64,000 nucleotides of DNA from Paracoccus liaowanqingii. GTDB taxonomy: Bacteria > Pseudomonadota > Alphaproteobacteria > Rhodobacterales > Rhodobacteraceae. Position numbers and translations under genes: made by a program. The stretch covers positions 653,501 to 717,500 of the forward strand of contig NZ_CP038439.1 of NCBI RefSeq assembly GCF_004683865.2. The letters are read 5' to 3'. This document shows, piece by piece, positions 10,814 through 22,327 of the stretch; the stretch's first letter is position 1; the number at the start of each line of letters is the position of its first letter. A model generated the notes under the pieces. The model saw nothing but the letters and a program-made list of their open reading frames with translations. It made no database searches and had not been told where the DNA came from.

Positions 10814-11685
10814 CCGCCCAGATCATCGACGGCAAGGCCTTTGCCGCCCGGCTGCGCGCCCGCATCGCCACCCATGTGACCGACCTGGCCGCCCGGGGCA
10901 TCACCCCGGGCCTGGCCGTGGTCCTTCTGGGCGAGCATCCCGCCAGCCAGGTCTATGTCCGCTCCAAGGGCCGCATGACCCTCGAGGTCGGCATGGCCTC
11001 GTTCGAGCATCGCCTGCCCGCCGACACCCCGCAGGACGCGTTGCTGGCGCTGATCGCGGGGCTGAACGCCGACCCGGCGGTGAACGGCATCCTGGTGCAG
11101 CTGCCCCTGCCGGCGGGCCTGGACGAAGCGGCGGTGATCAACGCGATCACGCCCGAGAAGGACGTGGACGGCTTCCACATCCTCAATGCGGGCCGCCTGG
11201 CGACGGGGCAGAAGGCGATGGTGCCCTGCACGCCGCTCGGCTGCCTGATGCTGCTGCGCGACCATCTGGGCAGCCTGGCGGGCCTGAACGCAGTGGTGAT
11301 CGGCCGCAGCAACATCGTCGGCAAGCCGATGGCCCAACTGCTGCTGCGCGACAGCGCCACGGTGACGATCGCCCATTCGCGCACGGCCGACCTGCCGGAT
11401 CTCTGCCACCGCGCCGACATCCTGGTCGCCGCCGTGGGACGACCGAACTTCGTGACCGGCGACTGGATCCGCCCCGGCGCGACGGTGATCGACGTGGGCA
11501 TCAACCGGACCCCGGACGGGCTGGTCGGCGACGTGGACCGCGCCTCGGCGCTTCCGGTCGCGGGCGCCCTGACCCCGGTGCCGGGCGGCGTCGGGCCGAT
11601 GACCATCGCCTGCCTTCTGGCCAACACCCTGACCGCCACCGCCCGTGTGAACGGCCTGCCCGACCCCGAGGGCCTGACCCCCTAG
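10810..11685 (+). CDS. folD: Methylenetetrahydrofolate dehydrogenase/cyclohydrolase FolD
   Basis: A 291-residue bifunctional enzyme of one-carbon metabolism interconverting 5,10-methylene-THF, methenyl-THF and 10-formyl-THF with NADP. Family signatures are present: the active-site lysine segment [20 protein letters not shown], the dinucleotide loop [14 protein letters not shown] and [15 protein letters not shown]. Length matches the family (about 285). It starts within the chorismate mutase stop (ATGA) and ends in a CTAG that also contains the stop of the convergent gene. Confidence 0.95.
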   Translation: MTAQIIDGKAFAARLRARIATHVTDLAARGITPGLAVVLLGEHPASQVYVRSKGRMTLEVGMASFEHRLPADTPQDALLALIAGLNADPAVNGILVQLPLPAGLDEAAVINAITPEKDVDGFHILNAGRLATGQKAMVPCTPLGCLMLLRDHLGSLAGLNAVVIGRSNIVGKPMAQLLLRDSATVTIAHSRTADLPDLCHRADILVAAVGRPNFVTGDWIRPGATVIDVGINRTPDGLVGDVDRASALPVAGALTPVPGGVGPMTIACLLANTLTATARVNGLPDPEGLTP

Positions 11686-12254
11686 GCCGCCAGCCGGGCT
11701 GCCAGGCGCAGCGCATGCGCGGGCTGGGTCGTGGCCACCGGCAGCACCGGATCATAGGCGGCCCGGATCACCCCTGCCAGCGCCGCCGAGGGCGCGATCT
11801 CGCCCGCGAAGGTCAGCATGGACTGCATCGCCACCCGCTCGGCCAGCCCGCCGGGATGGGCGCCTCCCAGGGCCCCGCCCATGTTCAGAAACATCAGGCA
11901 GGCCCGGATCCCGCCCTCGGGATCGAAGCGGAACAGCCGATAGTGATCCGCCCCCTCGCGCGCCAGCCGCTCGGGCAGGCCCGGCACACCGGTCAGCCGG
12001 TCCAGGTCCGGCACGCCCGCCAGCTCGGCCCAGTCCCGCACGAAGAACAGCATCAGGTTGGCCCCCATCTCGGGATCGGTCTCGGCCATCGGATGGCGCG
12101 CATGGGCATAGCCCGCCCGCAGCGCGCCGCGAAAGATGCCCAGGCTCTCATCCGCCAGCCCGAAGACCACCGGCGCCACCGGCCGCCCCCACCGGGCGCA
12201 AAGAAAGCCGCCGTCAGATTTCGTGAACATCGCCTCGATCGCTGCCGCATCCAT
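11682..12254 (-). CDS. Hypothetical protein conserved-looking in Rhodobacterales
   Basis: A 190-residue soluble protein with no signal peptide or membrane segment that I can see. It contains the segments [19 protein letters not shown] and a Gly-rich [19 protein letters not shown], and a C-terminal Ala-rich helix. I do not recognise a functional family. Codon use and GC match the neighbours, so it looks like a real native gene. Its stop codon is interlocked with that of convergent folD in one CTAG (11682-11685). A copy of the dispersed hairpin element lies just upstream. Confidence 0.7.
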   Translation of the reverse strand: MDAAAIEAMFTKSDGGFLCARWGRPVAPVVFGLADESLGIFRGALRAGYAHARHPMAETDPEMGANLMLFFVRDWAELAGVPDLDRLTGVPGLPERLAREGADHYRLFRFDPEGGIRACLMFLNMGGALGGAHPGGLAERVAMQSMLTFAGEIAPSAALAGVIRAAYDPVLPVATTQPAHALRLAARLAA

Positions 12255-12266
12255 GCGCCATACCCC

Positions 12267-12330
12267 TCATCTTGGTCCAAATATCCTGGGGGGAGTCGTC
12301 GGAACGACGACGGGGGGCAAGGCCCCCCGT
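12267..12330 (+). repeat. Dispersed intergenic hairpin element, subtype II (copy A)
   Basis: Starts with TCATCTTGG...AAATATCC, a core shared with four other places in the window, then a hairpin GTCGTCG-GAA-CGACGAC (12295-12311) and a second hairpin ACGGGGGGC/GCCCCCCGT (12310-12330). It lies between scoB (3' end, minus strand) and the start of the hypothetical gene at 12254. It could terminate scoB transcription. Confidence 0.75.
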
Positions 12331-12355
12331 CAACCCCGGCCGCCTGTCGCGATCC

Positions 12356-12979
12356 TCAGACCAGCGTGGCCTCGGTGGCCGCACGCAGCTCGTCCTCGGT
12401 GACGCCCTCGGCCAGTTCCACGATCTTCAGGCCCCCCGGAACCACGTCCAGCACGCCCAGATTGGTGATGATCCGGTCGACGACCGACTTGCCCGTCAGG
12501 GGCAGGGTGCATTCGCGCAGGATCTTCGACTCGCCCGCCTTGTTGGTGTGGTCCATGACCACGATCACCCGGCCGACGCCGGCGACCAGATCCATTGCGC
12601 CGCCCATGCCCTTTACCAGCTTGCCGGGGATCATCCAGTTCGCCAGATCGCCGTTCTCGGCCACCTCCATGGCGCCCAGAATCGCGGCGGCGATCTTGCC
12701 GCCCCGGATCATCCCGAAGCTTGTCGCGCTGTCGAAATAGGACGTGCGGTCCAGTTCCGTGATCGTCTGCTTGCCGGCATTGATCAGGTCGGGATCCTCG
12801 TCGCCCTCAAAGGGGAAGGGGCCCATTCCCAGCATGCCGTTTTCCGACTGCAGCGTGATGTCCTTGTCGCCCACATAGTTGGCGACCAGCGTCGGGATGC
12901 CGATGCCAAGGTTCACGTACCAGCCGTCTTCAAGTTCCTCGGCCGCGCGGGCGGCCATCTGGTTGCGGTCCCAGGGCAT
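12356..12979 (-). CDS. scoB: 3-oxoacid CoA-transferase subunit B
   Basis: A 207-residue beta subunit of the class I CoA-transferase that activates acetoacetate with succinyl-CoA or another acyl-CoA. The catalytic glutamate lies in the family motif SENGMLGMG, and [11 protein letters not shown] and GGAMDLVAG are typical of the subunit. It follows scoA by 3 bases, so the two subunits are made together. The acetoacetyl-CoA formed would feed thiolysis, polyhydroxybutyrate or the ethylmalonyl-CoA pathway, whose ccr and ecm genes are also in the window. Confidence 0.93.
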   Translation of the reverse strand: MPWDRNQMAARAAEELEDGWYVNLGIGIPTLVANYVGDKDITLQSENGMLGMGPFPFEGDEDPDLINAGKQTITELDRTSYFDSATSFGMIRGGKIAAAILGAMEVAENGDLANWMIPGKLVKGMGGAMDLVAGVGRVIVVMDHTNKAGESKILRECTLPLTGKSVVDRIITNLGVLDVVPGGLKIVELAEGVTEDELRAATEATLV

Positions 12980-12982
12980 GGT

Positions 12983-13687
12983 TCAGGCCTCCTCACGCGG
13001 GCGGGTGGTGACTTTCTCGATGCGCTTCTCCTGCGCCCCCTGGATGATCCGGTGCACGTAGATGCCGGGCAGGTGGATCATGTCGGGGTCCAGGCTGCCG
13101 CGCGGGACGATCTCCTCGACCTCGGCCACGCAGACCCGGCCGCACATCGCCGCCGGAGGGTTGAAGTTGCGCGCCGTCTTGCGGAACACCAGATTGCCGG
13201 TGTCGTCGGCCTTCCAGGCCTTGACGATGGACAGGTCGGCCACGATCCCGCGCTCCAGGATGTAATCCTGCCCGTCGAAAGTCTTGACCTCCTTGCCCTC
13301 GGCGATGACGGTGCCGACGCCGGTCTTGGTGTAGAAGCCGGGGATGCCGCTGCCGCCGGCGCGCATGCGCTCGGCCAGGGTGCCCTGGGGGTTGAACTCC
13401 AGCTCCAGCTCGCCCGACAGGTACTGGCGCATGAATTCGGCATTCTCGCCCACATAGCTGCTCAGCATCTTCCTGATCTGGCGCGTATCCAGCAGCTTGC
13501 CCAGCCCGAACCCGTCCACGCCGCAATTGTTGCTGGCGATGGTCAGATCCTTCACCCCGCTCTCGACCACCGCGTCGATCAGCAGCTCGGGAATGCCGCA
13601 GAGGCCGAAGCCCCCCGCCGCGATGAACATCCCGTCCTTCAGAAGCCCGTCCAGAGCCTCGTTCGCCGTCCCATAGACCTTCTTCAT
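12983..13687 (-). CDS. scoA: 3-oxoacid CoA-transferase subunit A
   Basis: A 234-residue alpha subunit, with the CoA-transferase motif [10 protein letters not shown] near residue 25 and [13 protein letters not shown] segment [19 protein letters not shown] 13687 is chosen because it starts [12 protein letters not shown] and is preceded by GGGAGGACC; longer in-frame starts add 22 unrelated residues. Heterotetramer partner of ScoB, with which it forms a two-gene operon. Confidence 0.93.
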   Translation of the reverse strand: MKKVYGTANEALDGLLKDGMFIAAGGFGLCGIPELLIDAVVESGVKDLTIASNNCGVDGFGLGKLLDTRQIRKMLSSYVGENAEFMRQYLSGELELEFNPQGTLAERMRAGGSGIPGFYTKTGVGTVIAEGKEVKTFDGQDYILERGIVADLSIVKAWKADDTGNLVFRKTARNFNPPAAMCGRVCVAEVEEIVPRGSLDPDMIHLPGIYVHRIIQGAQEKRIEKVTTRPREEA

Positions 13688-13769
13688 CGGTCCTCCCGTC
13701 CCTCGGATCACTGTGTCGGCCCAAGTTGTCGCCTGCGTCCCCCGCCCTGTCAATCGCAGCGGGGCGCGA

Positions 13770-16523
13770 TCACCCCTCGTCGATCACGTCGCCGCCCGTG
13801 TCCTCGGCGTCGGACGCCTTGGCTGCCGGTTTTTTCGCGGCGGGCTTCTTGGCGGCGGCCTTCTTAGGTGCCGCCTTCTTGGCCCCGGGCTTCTTCGCCG
13901 CCGCTGTCGCGGGTTTCTTCGCCGCCGGCTTCCTGGTGGTCTTCGAGGGCGATTTCGCGGCCTTCGCGGCGATCAGTTCCAGCGCCTGATCGACCGTCAG
14001 GTCCTCGGGCGTCACGTCGCGGGGCAGGGTGGCGTTCACCTTGGCCCATTTGACGTAAGGCCCGTACTTGCCGCCCATCACCTGGATGGGCCCGCCGTCG
14101 GGATGCTCTCCCATCTCGCGCAGCGGGGCCGCCGCCGCACCCCGGCCGCCCCGGACCTGCTTGGCGGCCAGCACCTCGACGGCGCGGTTCATGCCGATGG
14201 TGAAGACCTCGTCGACATCGGCAATATTGGCGTATTTTGAGCCGTGCTTCACATAGGGGCCAAAGCGTCCGATCCCGGCCTCGATCAGCACGCCGTCCTC
14301 CGGATGCGGGCCGACGGGGCGGGGCAGGGCCAGCAGCTGCACGGCCTGGTCCAGATCCAGCTTGGCCGCGCCCCAGCCCTTGGGGATCGACGAGCGAGGG
14401 GGTTTCGGCACCTCCTCGCTGGCCTCGCCGCGCTGGACATAGGGGCCGAAGCGCCCTGTCTTGAGGCTGATCTGGTCGCCCGCATCCTCGCCCAGCACGC
14501 GGTCGCCCACCGGCTCCTCGCCATCGGGGGCCGAGAGGGGGCGGGTATAGCGGCATTCGGGATAATTCGTGCAGCCGATGAAAGCCCCGCCCGAGCGCGC
14601 GGTCTTGAGGTTCAGCCGGCCCGCATTGCAGAGCGGGCAGATCCGCGGATCGCCGCCATCCGCACGCGGCGGATAGAGATGCGGGGCCAGCGCGTCGTCG
14701 ATCGCCTCCAGCACCTCGGTGATGCGCAGCTCGGAGGTGCCTTCCAGCGCCTTCGAGAAATCCTTCCAGAACCGGCCCAGGACCTCGCGCCACATGCGGT
14801 CTCCGGCGCTGATCTCGTCCAGCTCGGTTTCCAGATCGGCGGTGAAGTCGTAGCTGACATAGCGCGGGAAGTATTTCAGCAAAAAGATCGTGACCAGCCG
14901 GCCCTTGTCCTCGGGGATCAGGCGGTTCTTGTCCTTGCGGACATAATCGCGGTCCTGGATCGTGGTCACGATGCTGGCATAGGTCGAGGGGCGACCGATC
15001 CCCAGCTCTTCCATGCGCTTGACCATGGTCGCCTCGGTATAGCGGGGCGGGGGCTGGGTGAAATGCTGCCGCGCGGCGGACGAGGCGGCGTCATTGATCA
15101 GAAGTCCCGGCGCGCCGCGCTGACCGGCAGGCGCGCTGACCGCATCGCCGCCCTTGTCGCGGGCCTTGGTCATCTCGTCGTCGAAGGCGTGGCTGACCAG
15201 GCGCGCAGCCTCGCCTTGCGTGATGGCGGGCAGGCGGGCGCCGTCCTCGCCCTCGTCATCGTCGCGGCCCTGGTCGTAGACGCGCAGGAAGCCGTCGAAC
15301 AGCATCACCTGACCGGTGGCGCGCAGGCCGACCTGATCGTCGGCGCTGGCGATCTCGACCGTGGTGCGTTCCATCCGCGCGGCTTCCATCTGGCTGGCGA
15401 TGGTGCGCTTCCAGATCAGATCGTACAGCTTGCGCTGGTCGTCGGCAGTCAGCTTCAGCCGGTCGGGCGAGGCCATCATGTCGGTGGGCCGGATGCATTC
15501 ATGCGCTTCCTGCGCGTTCTTGGCCTTGTTCTTGTACATGCGCGGCGATTTCGGTAGGTATTTCTCTCCGAACTTGGCCTTGATCGCGTCGCGGGCGGCC
15601 ATCACCGCCTCGGGCGCCATGTCGATGCCGTCGGTCCGCATATATGTGATCAGCCCGGCCTCATACAGGCGTTGCGCCGCCGACATGCAGGCCTTGGCAC
15701 CCATGCCCAGCTTGCGGCTGGCCTCCTGCTGCAGGGTCGAAGTCATGAAGGGCGGCCAGGGGTTGCGGCTGGCGGGCTTGGCCGCGACCGAGGCGACCTT
15801 GAGGTCGCGGCTGGCAACCGCGCTGAGCGCCATCGCCGCCTGTTCGGCAGTGGCCAGATCGAAACGGTCCAGCCGCTTGCCGGCCAGCGAGACGAGCGTG
15901 GCGTCATATTCCTCGCCCCCGGGGGTGGCGAGGCGGGCATGGACGGACCAGTATTCGCGGGCCTTGAAGGCCTCGATCTCCATCTCTCGGTCGACGATCA
16001 GGCGCAGGCAGACGGACTGCACGCGGCCTGCCGACTTGGCACCGGGCAGCTTGCGCCAGAGCACCGGCGACAGGTTGAAGCCCACCAGATAGTCCAGCGC
16101 GCGGCGCGCCAAGTAGGCATCGACCAGCGGCTGGTCGATCTGGCGGGGCTTGGCCATCGCCTCGGTCACGGCGGTCTTGGTGATCGCGTTGAAGGTGACG
16201 CGGCTGACGGCCGCGCCCTTCTTCAGCGAGGTCTGCAGCGCCTCGAGCAGGTGCCAGCTGATCGCCTCGCCCTCGCGGTCGGGGTCGGTGGCCAGGATCA
16301 GGGTCTGGTCGTCCTTGAGCGCATCCTTGATCGCCTTGAGATGCTTGCGGCTGTCTGCCGCAACCTCCCATTTCATGTCGAAATCGTTCTCGGTGTCGAC
16401 ACTGCCATCCTTGGGCGGCAGATCGCGGACATGCCCGAAACTGGCCAGCACCCGGTAGTCGCCGCCGAGATATTTCTCGATCGTTTTGGCCTTGGCCGGG
16501 GATTCGACGACGACGACGGGCAT
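13770..16523 (-). CDS. topA: DNA topoisomerase I
   Basis: A 917-residue type IA topoisomerase that relaxes negative supercoils. The TOPRIM domain starts at the N-terminus ([16 protein letters not shown], then [12 protein letters not shown]). The catalytic tyrosine is in [10 protein letters not shown]. One four-cysteine zinc ribbon is present (CPLC...CTNYPEC) and is followed by repeated TopoI C-terminal modules ([23 protein letters not shown]). The last 65 or so residues are a Lys/Ala/Pro histone-H1-like tail. ATG 16523 starts the family-typical [11 protein letters not shown]; the 51 in-frame codons upstream run through an intergenic repeat. Confidence 0.95.
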   Translation of the reverse strand: MPVVVVESPAKAKTIEKYLGGDYRVLASFGHVRDLPPKDGSVDTENDFDMKWEVAADSRKHLKAIKDALKDDQTLILATDPDREGEAISWHLLEALQTSLKKGAAVSRVTFNAITKTAVTEAMAKPRQIDQPLVDAYLARRALDYLVGFNLSPVLWRKLPGAKSAGRVQSVCLRLIVDREMEIEAFKAREYWSVHARLATPGGEEYDATLVSLAGKRLDRFDLATAEQAAMALSAVASRDLKVASVAAKPASRNPWPPFMTSTLQQEASRKLGMGAKACMSAAQRLYEAGLITYMRTDGIDMAPEAVMAARDAIKAKFGEKYLPKSPRMYKNKAKNAQEAHECIRPTDMMASPDRLKLTADDQRKLYDLIWKRTIASQMEAARMERTTVEIASADDQVGLRATGQVMLFDGFLRVYDQGRDDDEGEDGARLPAITQGEAARLVSHAFDDEMTKARDKGGDAVSAPAGQRGAPGLLINDAASSAARQHFTQPPPRYTEATMVKRMEELGIGRPSTYASIVTTIQDRDYVRKDKNRLIPEDKGRLVTIFLLKYFPRYVSYDFTADLETELDEISAGDRMWREVLGRFWKDFSKALEGTSELRITEVLEAIDDALAPHLYPPRADGGDPRICPLCNAGRLNLKTARSGGAFIGCTNYPECRYTRPLSAPDGEEPVGDRVLGEDAGDQISLKTGRFGPYVQRGEASEEVPKPPRSSIPKGWGAAKLDLDQAVQLLALPRPVGPHPEDGVLIEAGIGRFGPYVKHGSKYANIADVDEVFTIGMNRAVEVLAAKQVRGGRGAAAAPLREMGEHPDGGPIQVMGGKYGPYVKWAKVNATLPRDVTPEDLTVDQALELIAAKAAKSPSKTTRKPAAKKPATAAAKKPGAKKAAPKKAAAKKPAAKKPAAKASDAEDTGGDVIDEG

Positions 16524-16606
16524 GGGAACCTCGGGCAACTGCAATGGGGCGGCAAGATGGGTGCCGAGGCGCGCCGTGTCAACGGGGGGTGATGGCCGGG
16601 GCCGAG

Positions 16607-16660
16607 GCAGGGGGCGCTGCCCCCGTCGCGCAGGGCGCGACTCCCCCGGGATATTTGCGG
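16607..16660 (-). repeat. Dispersed intergenic hairpin element, subtype II (copy B)
   Basis: Read on the minus strand: GCAAATATCC core, then GTCGCG-CCCTG-CGCGAC (plus-strand arms 16625-16630 and 16636-16641), then GGGGG-CAGCG-CCCCC (16610-16624). Same order of parts as copy A at 12267, but the first stem has different bases that still pair. It lies between the 3' end of dprA and the start of topA, both minus strand. Confidence 0.7.
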
Positions 16661-16672
16661 ACCGTCGCAGGA

Positions 16673-17902
16673 TCACGAGAGGGCGAGGCGTCCTCCGGCC
16701 AGGCGGGTGACGCGGCCCTGCAGTTCCAGCGACAGGATCACCGCGTTGGCGGTGGCGGCGGGCACGCCCAGGTCGCGGATGAGATCGTTTTCCTCGGTGG
16801 GCGAGGGGGTCAGGCGCGACAGGATGCGTGTTTCGAGATGGATCGGGCCGCCGCCGTCACGGGAGAGCGGCGCCGAGGGGCGTCGCGACAGGGGGGGCGC
16901 GCTGCGCGGGGGCAGAGGCATGGCGGCGGGTCTGGCGGGACGGGGCAGGGGGGCCCCCGCTGCGGCAGCGGGACGCAGGCCCTGCAGCGCGTCCGCCACA
17001 TCGGCGGCGCTGCGCACCAGGGTGGCGCCCTCGCGGATCAGCGCGTTGCAGCCTGCGGCCCGGGCATCCATCGGGTGGCCGGGCACGGCCATCACCTCGC
17101 GCCCCTGATCCAGCGCATTGCGCGCCGTGATCAGCGTGCCCGAGCGCTGCGCCGCCTCGATCACCACCACCGCCTGCGACAGGCCCGAGACGATGCGGTT
17201 GCGGGTCGGGAAATGCCGGGCGGCGGGTTCGGTGCCCGGCGGCTGCTCGGACAGAAGGACGCCGCCTTCCGCGATGCGGGCGGCCAGGACGGCGTTCTCG
17301 GTCGGATAGATCACGTCGACGCCACCCGCCATCACCGCGATGGTGCCGGTGGGCAGGGCGGCGTCATGGGCGGCCGCGTCGATCCCCCGCGCCAGCCCGG
17401 CCGAGACGACCAGCCCCGCCTCGCCCAGGCCCGCCGCCATGCCGCGCGCCATGCGCAGCCCCAGGGACGAGGCGTTGCGCGCGCCGATGACCGCGATGAC
17501 GTCGCGCGACAGCCAGGAGGGATCGCCGCGCACCCAGAGGACCGGCGGGGCGCCGTCGATCTGGCGCAGGGCCGGGGGATAGGCCGGATCGTCGCAGCGC
17601 AGCAGCCGCGCCCCCGCCCGGCGCCCGGCGGCGAGTTCGGCAGCAGCCACGCCCTCGGGGCAGCAGCCGTAATCGGCGATGCCCGCCTGCGCCGCGATGC
17701 CCGGGAGCGCGGCCAGCGCCGCCCGGGCCGAGCCGTGTTCCGCGACCAGCCGGTGGAAGGTCGCGGGCCCCACCCGGCGCGAGCGGATCAGGCGCAGGAC
17801 GGTCAGGTCGTCATCGCCGGAATGTGGGCCGGGACCGGGGCCCGACCTGCGGGCATCGACCTGCAGGCCGTGGGGGGTGGCTGGGGTCAGTCCGCTGTCC
17901 AT
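16673..17902 (-). CDS. dprA: DNA-processing protein DprA (Smf)
   Basis: A 409-residue protein that binds incoming single-stranded DNA and loads RecA during natural transformation. It has an N-terminal SAM/HhH-like domain, the Rossmann-like core (about 115-310) with VIGARNASSLG, SAGLARGIDAAAH and GTLITARNALDQGR, then a Pro/Ala-rich linker and a C-terminal winged helix (SPTEENDLIRDLGVPAATAN). Longer than many DprA because of the linker. tldD lies upstream by 80 bases on the same strand. Competence itself cannot be inferred from dprA alone. Confidence 0.93.
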   Translation of the reverse strand: MDSGLTPATPHGLQVDARRSGPGPGPHSGDDDLTVLRLIRSRRVGPATFHRLVAEHGSARAALAALPGIAAQAGIADYGCCPEGVAAAELAAGRRAGARLLRCDDPAYPPALRQIDGAPPVLWVRGDPSWLSRDVIAVIGARNASSLGLRMARGMAAGLGEAGLVVSAGLARGIDAAAHDAALPTGTIAVMAGGVDVIYPTENAVLAARIAEGGVLLSEQPPGTEPAARHFPTRNRIVSGLSQAVVVIEAAQRSGTLITARNALDQGREVMAVPGHPMDARAAGCNALIREGATLVRSAADVADALQGLRPAAAAGAPLPRPARPAAMPLPPRSAPPLSRRPSAPLSRDGGGPIHLETRILSRLTPSPTEENDLIRDLGVPAATANAVILSLELQGRVTRLAGGRLALS

Positions 17903-17982
17903 GATGCCTCCGTCCGCAATCCGCCGTCACGGATAGCCCGGAGTGGGTTAACAACCCGTTAGCGGCGCGGGCGGCAGGGGCG

Positions 17983-19404
<1,422 letters not shown>

Positions 19405-19614
19405 GCGGGTCTCCTGACGGTGATGGGTGGCGGGCGCGGGGGCTTCGGGCGGGCGCGGCAGGGGGTCGCGTTCCCTTCCCGGTCGCGAATGGTGTAGGTA
19501 AGCCTTGCCCGTGCGGGCCAGATATGGTCATAGAACGGACACTGTGAAAGGAAAAGGGGCAGCCTCCCGGCGGCCCCTGCGGCCCATGAGGCCGGGCCAC
19601 TGCAACGGGATGGA
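19405..19614. promoter_or_regulatory. Divergent tldD/ctaC promoter region
   Basis: A 210-base gap between divergent genes. A possible ctaC promoter is TTGCCC (19505-19510), 17 bases, TCATAG (19528-19533). The stretch nearest ctaC (about 19559-19610) is GC-rich with short self-complementary blocks such as GGCAGCC/GGCCCC and may form a folded leader. No regulator site recognised. Confidence 0.3.
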
Positions 19615-20520
19615 ATGATGGCAAGAGCGATGATGGGCCGTGCATTCGCGGCAGCAACGGGGTTCGCAAGCGCGAGCCTGCTGGCCGGGACGGCGATGGC
19701 GCAGGATATCCTGGGCGATCTGCCCACGATCGGCAAGCCGGTGGCGGCCGGCATGGGGTTCCAGCCCGCCTCGACCGAGCTGGCGCGAGACCAGCAATGG
19801 CTGGATCATTTCGTGCTGATCATCATCGCGGCGGTGACCGCGGTGGTCTGCCTTCTGCTGCTGTACGTCATCTTCCGGTTCAACAGCCGGTCGAACCCGG
19901 TGCCGGCGAAGTTCACCCACAACACCACGCTGGAGATCGGCTGGACGCTGGTTCCGGTGCTGATCCTGGTGGCCATCGGGGCCTTCTCGCTGCCGATCCT
20001 GTTCCGCAGCCAGGAAATGCCCGACAGCCCGGATCTGGTCGTCAAGGCGACCGGGCACCAGTGGTACTGGTCCTATGAATACCCCGAGAACGGCATCGCC
20101 TTCGATTCGCTGATGCTGCCCGAGGAGGAGCTGGCCGAGTTCGGCTATGCCCCCGACGAGTACCTGCTGGCCACCGACACCGCCGTGGTCGTGCCCGTGG
20201 GCCAGACCGTGCTGCTGCAGGTGACCGCCAGCGATGTGATCCACTCCTGGACCATCCCGGCCTTCGCCGTGAAGCAGGATGCCGTCCCGGGCCGCATCGC
20301 CCAGGCCTGGTTCAACGTGGAGCAGGAAGGCGTGTATTTCGGCCAGTGCAGCGAGCTGTGCGGCATCAACCACGCCTACATGCCCATCGTCGTGAAGGCC
20401 GTCAGCCCCGAGGTCTACGCGGCCTGGGTCGCCGAGCAGGGCGGCACCCTGGGTGAAGAACCCGCACCGACCGCCAGCCTCGACGCCGAAGCGCAGGTCG
20501 ACTTGGCCCGCGTCGACTGA
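19615..20520 (+). CDS. ctaC: Cytochrome c oxidase subunit II
   Basis: A 301-residue subunit II of the aa3 oxidase. Signal peptide to about residue 29 (TAMAQ), two transmembrane helices (about 65-87 and 107-130), then the periplasmic cupredoxin domain. The binuclear CuA site is complete: [12 protein letters not shown] plus the upstream histidine in [15 protein letters not shown] is the aromatic cytochrome c docking region. The sequence is strikingly close to the Paracoccus denitrificans CtaC that I remember, including the C-terminal extension. First gene of ctaC-ctaB-orf-ctaG-ctaE; ctaD (subunit I) is not in the window. Confidence 0.95.
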   Translation: MMARAMMGRAFAAATGFASASLLAGTAMAQDILGDLPTIGKPVAAGMGFQPASTELARDQQWLDHFVLIIIAAVTAVVCLLLLYVIFRFNSRSNPVPAKFTHNTTLEIGWTLVPVLILVAIGAFSLPILFRSQEMPDSPDLVVKATGHQWYWSYEYPENGIAFDSLMLPEEELAEFGYAPDEYLLATDTAVVVPVGQTVLLQVTASDVIHSWTIPAFAVKQDAVPGRIAQAWFNVEQEGVYFGQCSELCGINHAYMPIVVKAVSPEVYAAWVAEQGGTLGEEPAPTASLDAEAQVDLARVD

Positions 20521-20587
20521 TCCGGACCCGACCCAGGTCCTGCCGGCATCCTGCCGGCCGGACCAAGGAACCACGATTGCAGGCGCG

Positions 20588-21505
20588 ATGACCGATATCA
20601 ACGCATACGAGACCGCCCCCGAGGCCCAGTTCGGCGACTATGTCGCGCTGCTCAAGCCGCGCGTCATGTCGCTGGTCGTGTTCACGGCCTTCGTGGGCCT
20701 GTTCGTGGCCCCGATCGACGTGCATCCCTTCATCGCCTTCTGCTCGGTCCTGTTCATCGCGCTTGGCGGCGGGGCCTCGGGCGCGCTGAACATGTGGTAC
20801 GACCGCGACATCGATGCGGTGATGAACCGCACGCAATCGCGCCCGATCCCCTCAGGTCGGGTCGAGGGCGGCGAGGCGCTTGGCCTGGGTCTGGTCCTGT
20901 CGGTCATCTCGGTGATGATGCTGGGGCTGGTGGCGAACTGGTTCGCGGCCGCCTTCCTGGCCTTCACCATCTTCTTCTATGCCGTGGTCTATACCGTCTG
21001 GCTCAAGCGCTGGACGCCGCAGAACATCGTGATCGGCGGGGCGGCGGGCGCCTTCCCTCCGATGATCGGATGGGCCTGCGCCACCGGGGGCATCAGCCTT
21101 GAATCGCTGCTGATGTTCGCGCTGGTCTTCTTCTGGACGCCGCCCCATTTCTGGGCGCTGGCGCTGTTCATGAAGGAGGATTACCACAAGGCCGGCGTGC
21201 CGATGCTGACCGTGACCCATGGTCGCCCGGTCGCGCGCCGCCACATCTTCGCCTATACGCTGGTGCTGGCGCCCTTCGCGCTGTGGCTGGGGCTGACCTC
21301 GATCGGCGGACCCCTGTACATGGCGGTGGCGGTGGTGCTGAACGCGGCCTTCATCCATGGCGGCTGGCGGATCCTCCGCCGGTCCGAGGATCAGGCCGTG
21401 GCGGACGGCTATGCCGTCGAGAAGCAGGTGTTCAAGCTGTCGCTGTACTACCTGTTCCTGCATTTTCTGGCTCTGCTGCTGCAAAGCTGGATGGGAGGCT
21501 GGTGA
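20588..21505 (+). CDS. ctaB: Protoheme IX farnesyltransferase (heme O synthase)
   Basis: A 305-residue polytopic membrane prenyltransferase that converts heme B to heme O, the precursor of heme A for the oxidase. Both aspartate-rich motifs of the UbiA superfamily are visible: NMWYDRDIDAVMNRT and the second loop KEDYHKAGVPMLTV. About eight to nine transmembrane helices. ATG 20588 gives the family-typical start; a longer frame upstream runs into ctaC. Its stop overlaps the next start (TGATG). Confidence 0.95.
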   Translation: MTDINAYETAPEAQFGDYVALLKPRVMSLVVFTAFVGLFVAPIDVHPFIAFCSVLFIALGGGASGALNMWYDRDIDAVMNRTQSRPIPSGRVEGGEALGLGLVLSVISVMMLGLVANWFAAAFLAFTIFFYAVVYTVWLKRWTPQNIVIGGAAGAFPPMIGWACATGGISLESLLMFALVFFWTPPHFWALALFMKEDYHKAGVPMLTVTHGRPVARRHIFAYTLVLAPFALWLGLTSIGGPLYMAVAVVLNAAFIHGGWRILRRSEDQAVADGYAVEKQVFKLSLYYLFLHFLALLLQSWMGGW

Positions 21506-21726
21506 TGGTCCTGAAAACCGAACACGAGATCCACGGCCGTCGCCGGTCCCGCAATGTGGGACTGGGCGTGGTGCTGATCGGCTTTGTCGCGCTGGTCTTC
21601 GCGCTGACGGTCGTCAAGGTGCAGCAGGGCGGCCTGATGGAGGCCTATGACCACCAGCCCCGCGTCTCGCTGACCCCGGTCGAGCCGCTTGCGCCCCGCA
21701 CCATCCCGCTGGAGGATCCGCAATGA
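21505..21726 (+). CDS. Small single-pass membrane protein in the oxidase operon (CoxF-like position)
   Basis: A 73-residue protein with a basic N-terminus (HGRRRSRN) and one transmembrane helix (about 20-41, LGVVLIGFVALVFALTVVKV), then a short periplasmic tail. The start is fused to the ctaB stop (TGATG) and its end overlaps ctaG by ATGA, so it is translated with both. Small proteins occupy this position in other alphaproteobacterial cta operons and are sometimes called CoxF; the role is not established as far as I know. An assembly role is inferred from context only. Confidence 0.7.
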   Translation: MVLKTEHEIHGRRRSRNVGLGVVLIGFVALVFALTVVKVQQGGLMEAYDHQPRVSLTPVEPLAPRTIPLEDPQ

Positions 21727-22295
21727 AACGTCTCAGCCCCGAGGGCCGCACCGTTGCCATGCTGGTGGGCGTCGTCGTGACCATGGGCGCGCTGGCTTGG
21801 GCCGCGGTGCCCTTCTACAACTGGTTCTGCAAAGTCACCGGCTTCGGCGGCACCACGCAGGTGTCGCAAAGCCTGTCCGACCAGGTCCTAGACGAGGTCG
21901 TGACCGTCCGTTTCGACGCCAACACCGATTCGAACCTGGACTGGACCTTCCGGCCCATGCAGACCCGCATGGACATGAAGATCGGCGAGAGCGGGCTGGC
22001 CTTCTACGAGGCGACCAACACCTCGGACCGGCCCCTGACCGGGACGGCCAGCTACAACGTCGCCCCCGAGGTGACGGGCTACTACTTCATCAAGGTCGAG
22101 TGCTTCTGCTTCACCGAGCAGACGCTGCAGCCCGGCGAAAGCATCGAGATGCCGGTCAGCTTCTATGTCGATCCCGAGCTGGTGACCGACCGCGATGCCG
22201 GGCATGTCCGCGACATCACGCTGTCCTATACCTTTCATCTGACCGAGCCGCGCCGAGCGGCGCTTGACACCGGCGCGGCCGACACCATCAACTAA
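21723..22295 (+). CDS. ctaG: Cytochrome c oxidase assembly protein CtaG (Cox11)
   Basis: A 190-residue copper chaperone that inserts CuB into subunit I. One N-terminal transmembrane helix (about 10-30) precedes a periplasmic immunoglobulin-like domain with the copper-binding CFCF motif (VECFCFTEQ). [14 protein letters not shown] just after the helix carries the third conserved cysteine. It overlaps the preceding small gene by ATGA and is followed by ctaE after 32 bases. Confidence 0.95.
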   Translation: MKRLSPEGRTVAMLVGVVVTMGALAWAAVPFYNWFCKVTGFGGTTQVSQSLSDQVLDEVVTVRFDANTDSNLDWTFRPMQTRMDMKIGESGLAFYEATNTSDRPLTGTASYNVAPEVTGYYFIKVECFCFTEQTLQPGESIEMPVSFYVDPELVTDRDAGHVRDITLSYTFHLTEPRRAALDTGAADTIN

Positions 22296-22327
22296 GACGA
22301 ATACGAGGGAGCCGACGGGGATCCGCC

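Noticed and set aside
12272..13867. 531-codon frame antisense to scoA/scoB
   Set aside because: The two CoA-transferase subunits are unambiguous on the minus strand; the plus-strand frame runs through their junction and an intergenic repeat.
14244..15557. 437-codon frame antisense to topA
   Set aside because: topA has complete domains and motifs; the antisense frame has no recognisable domain and typical GC-rich shadow composition.
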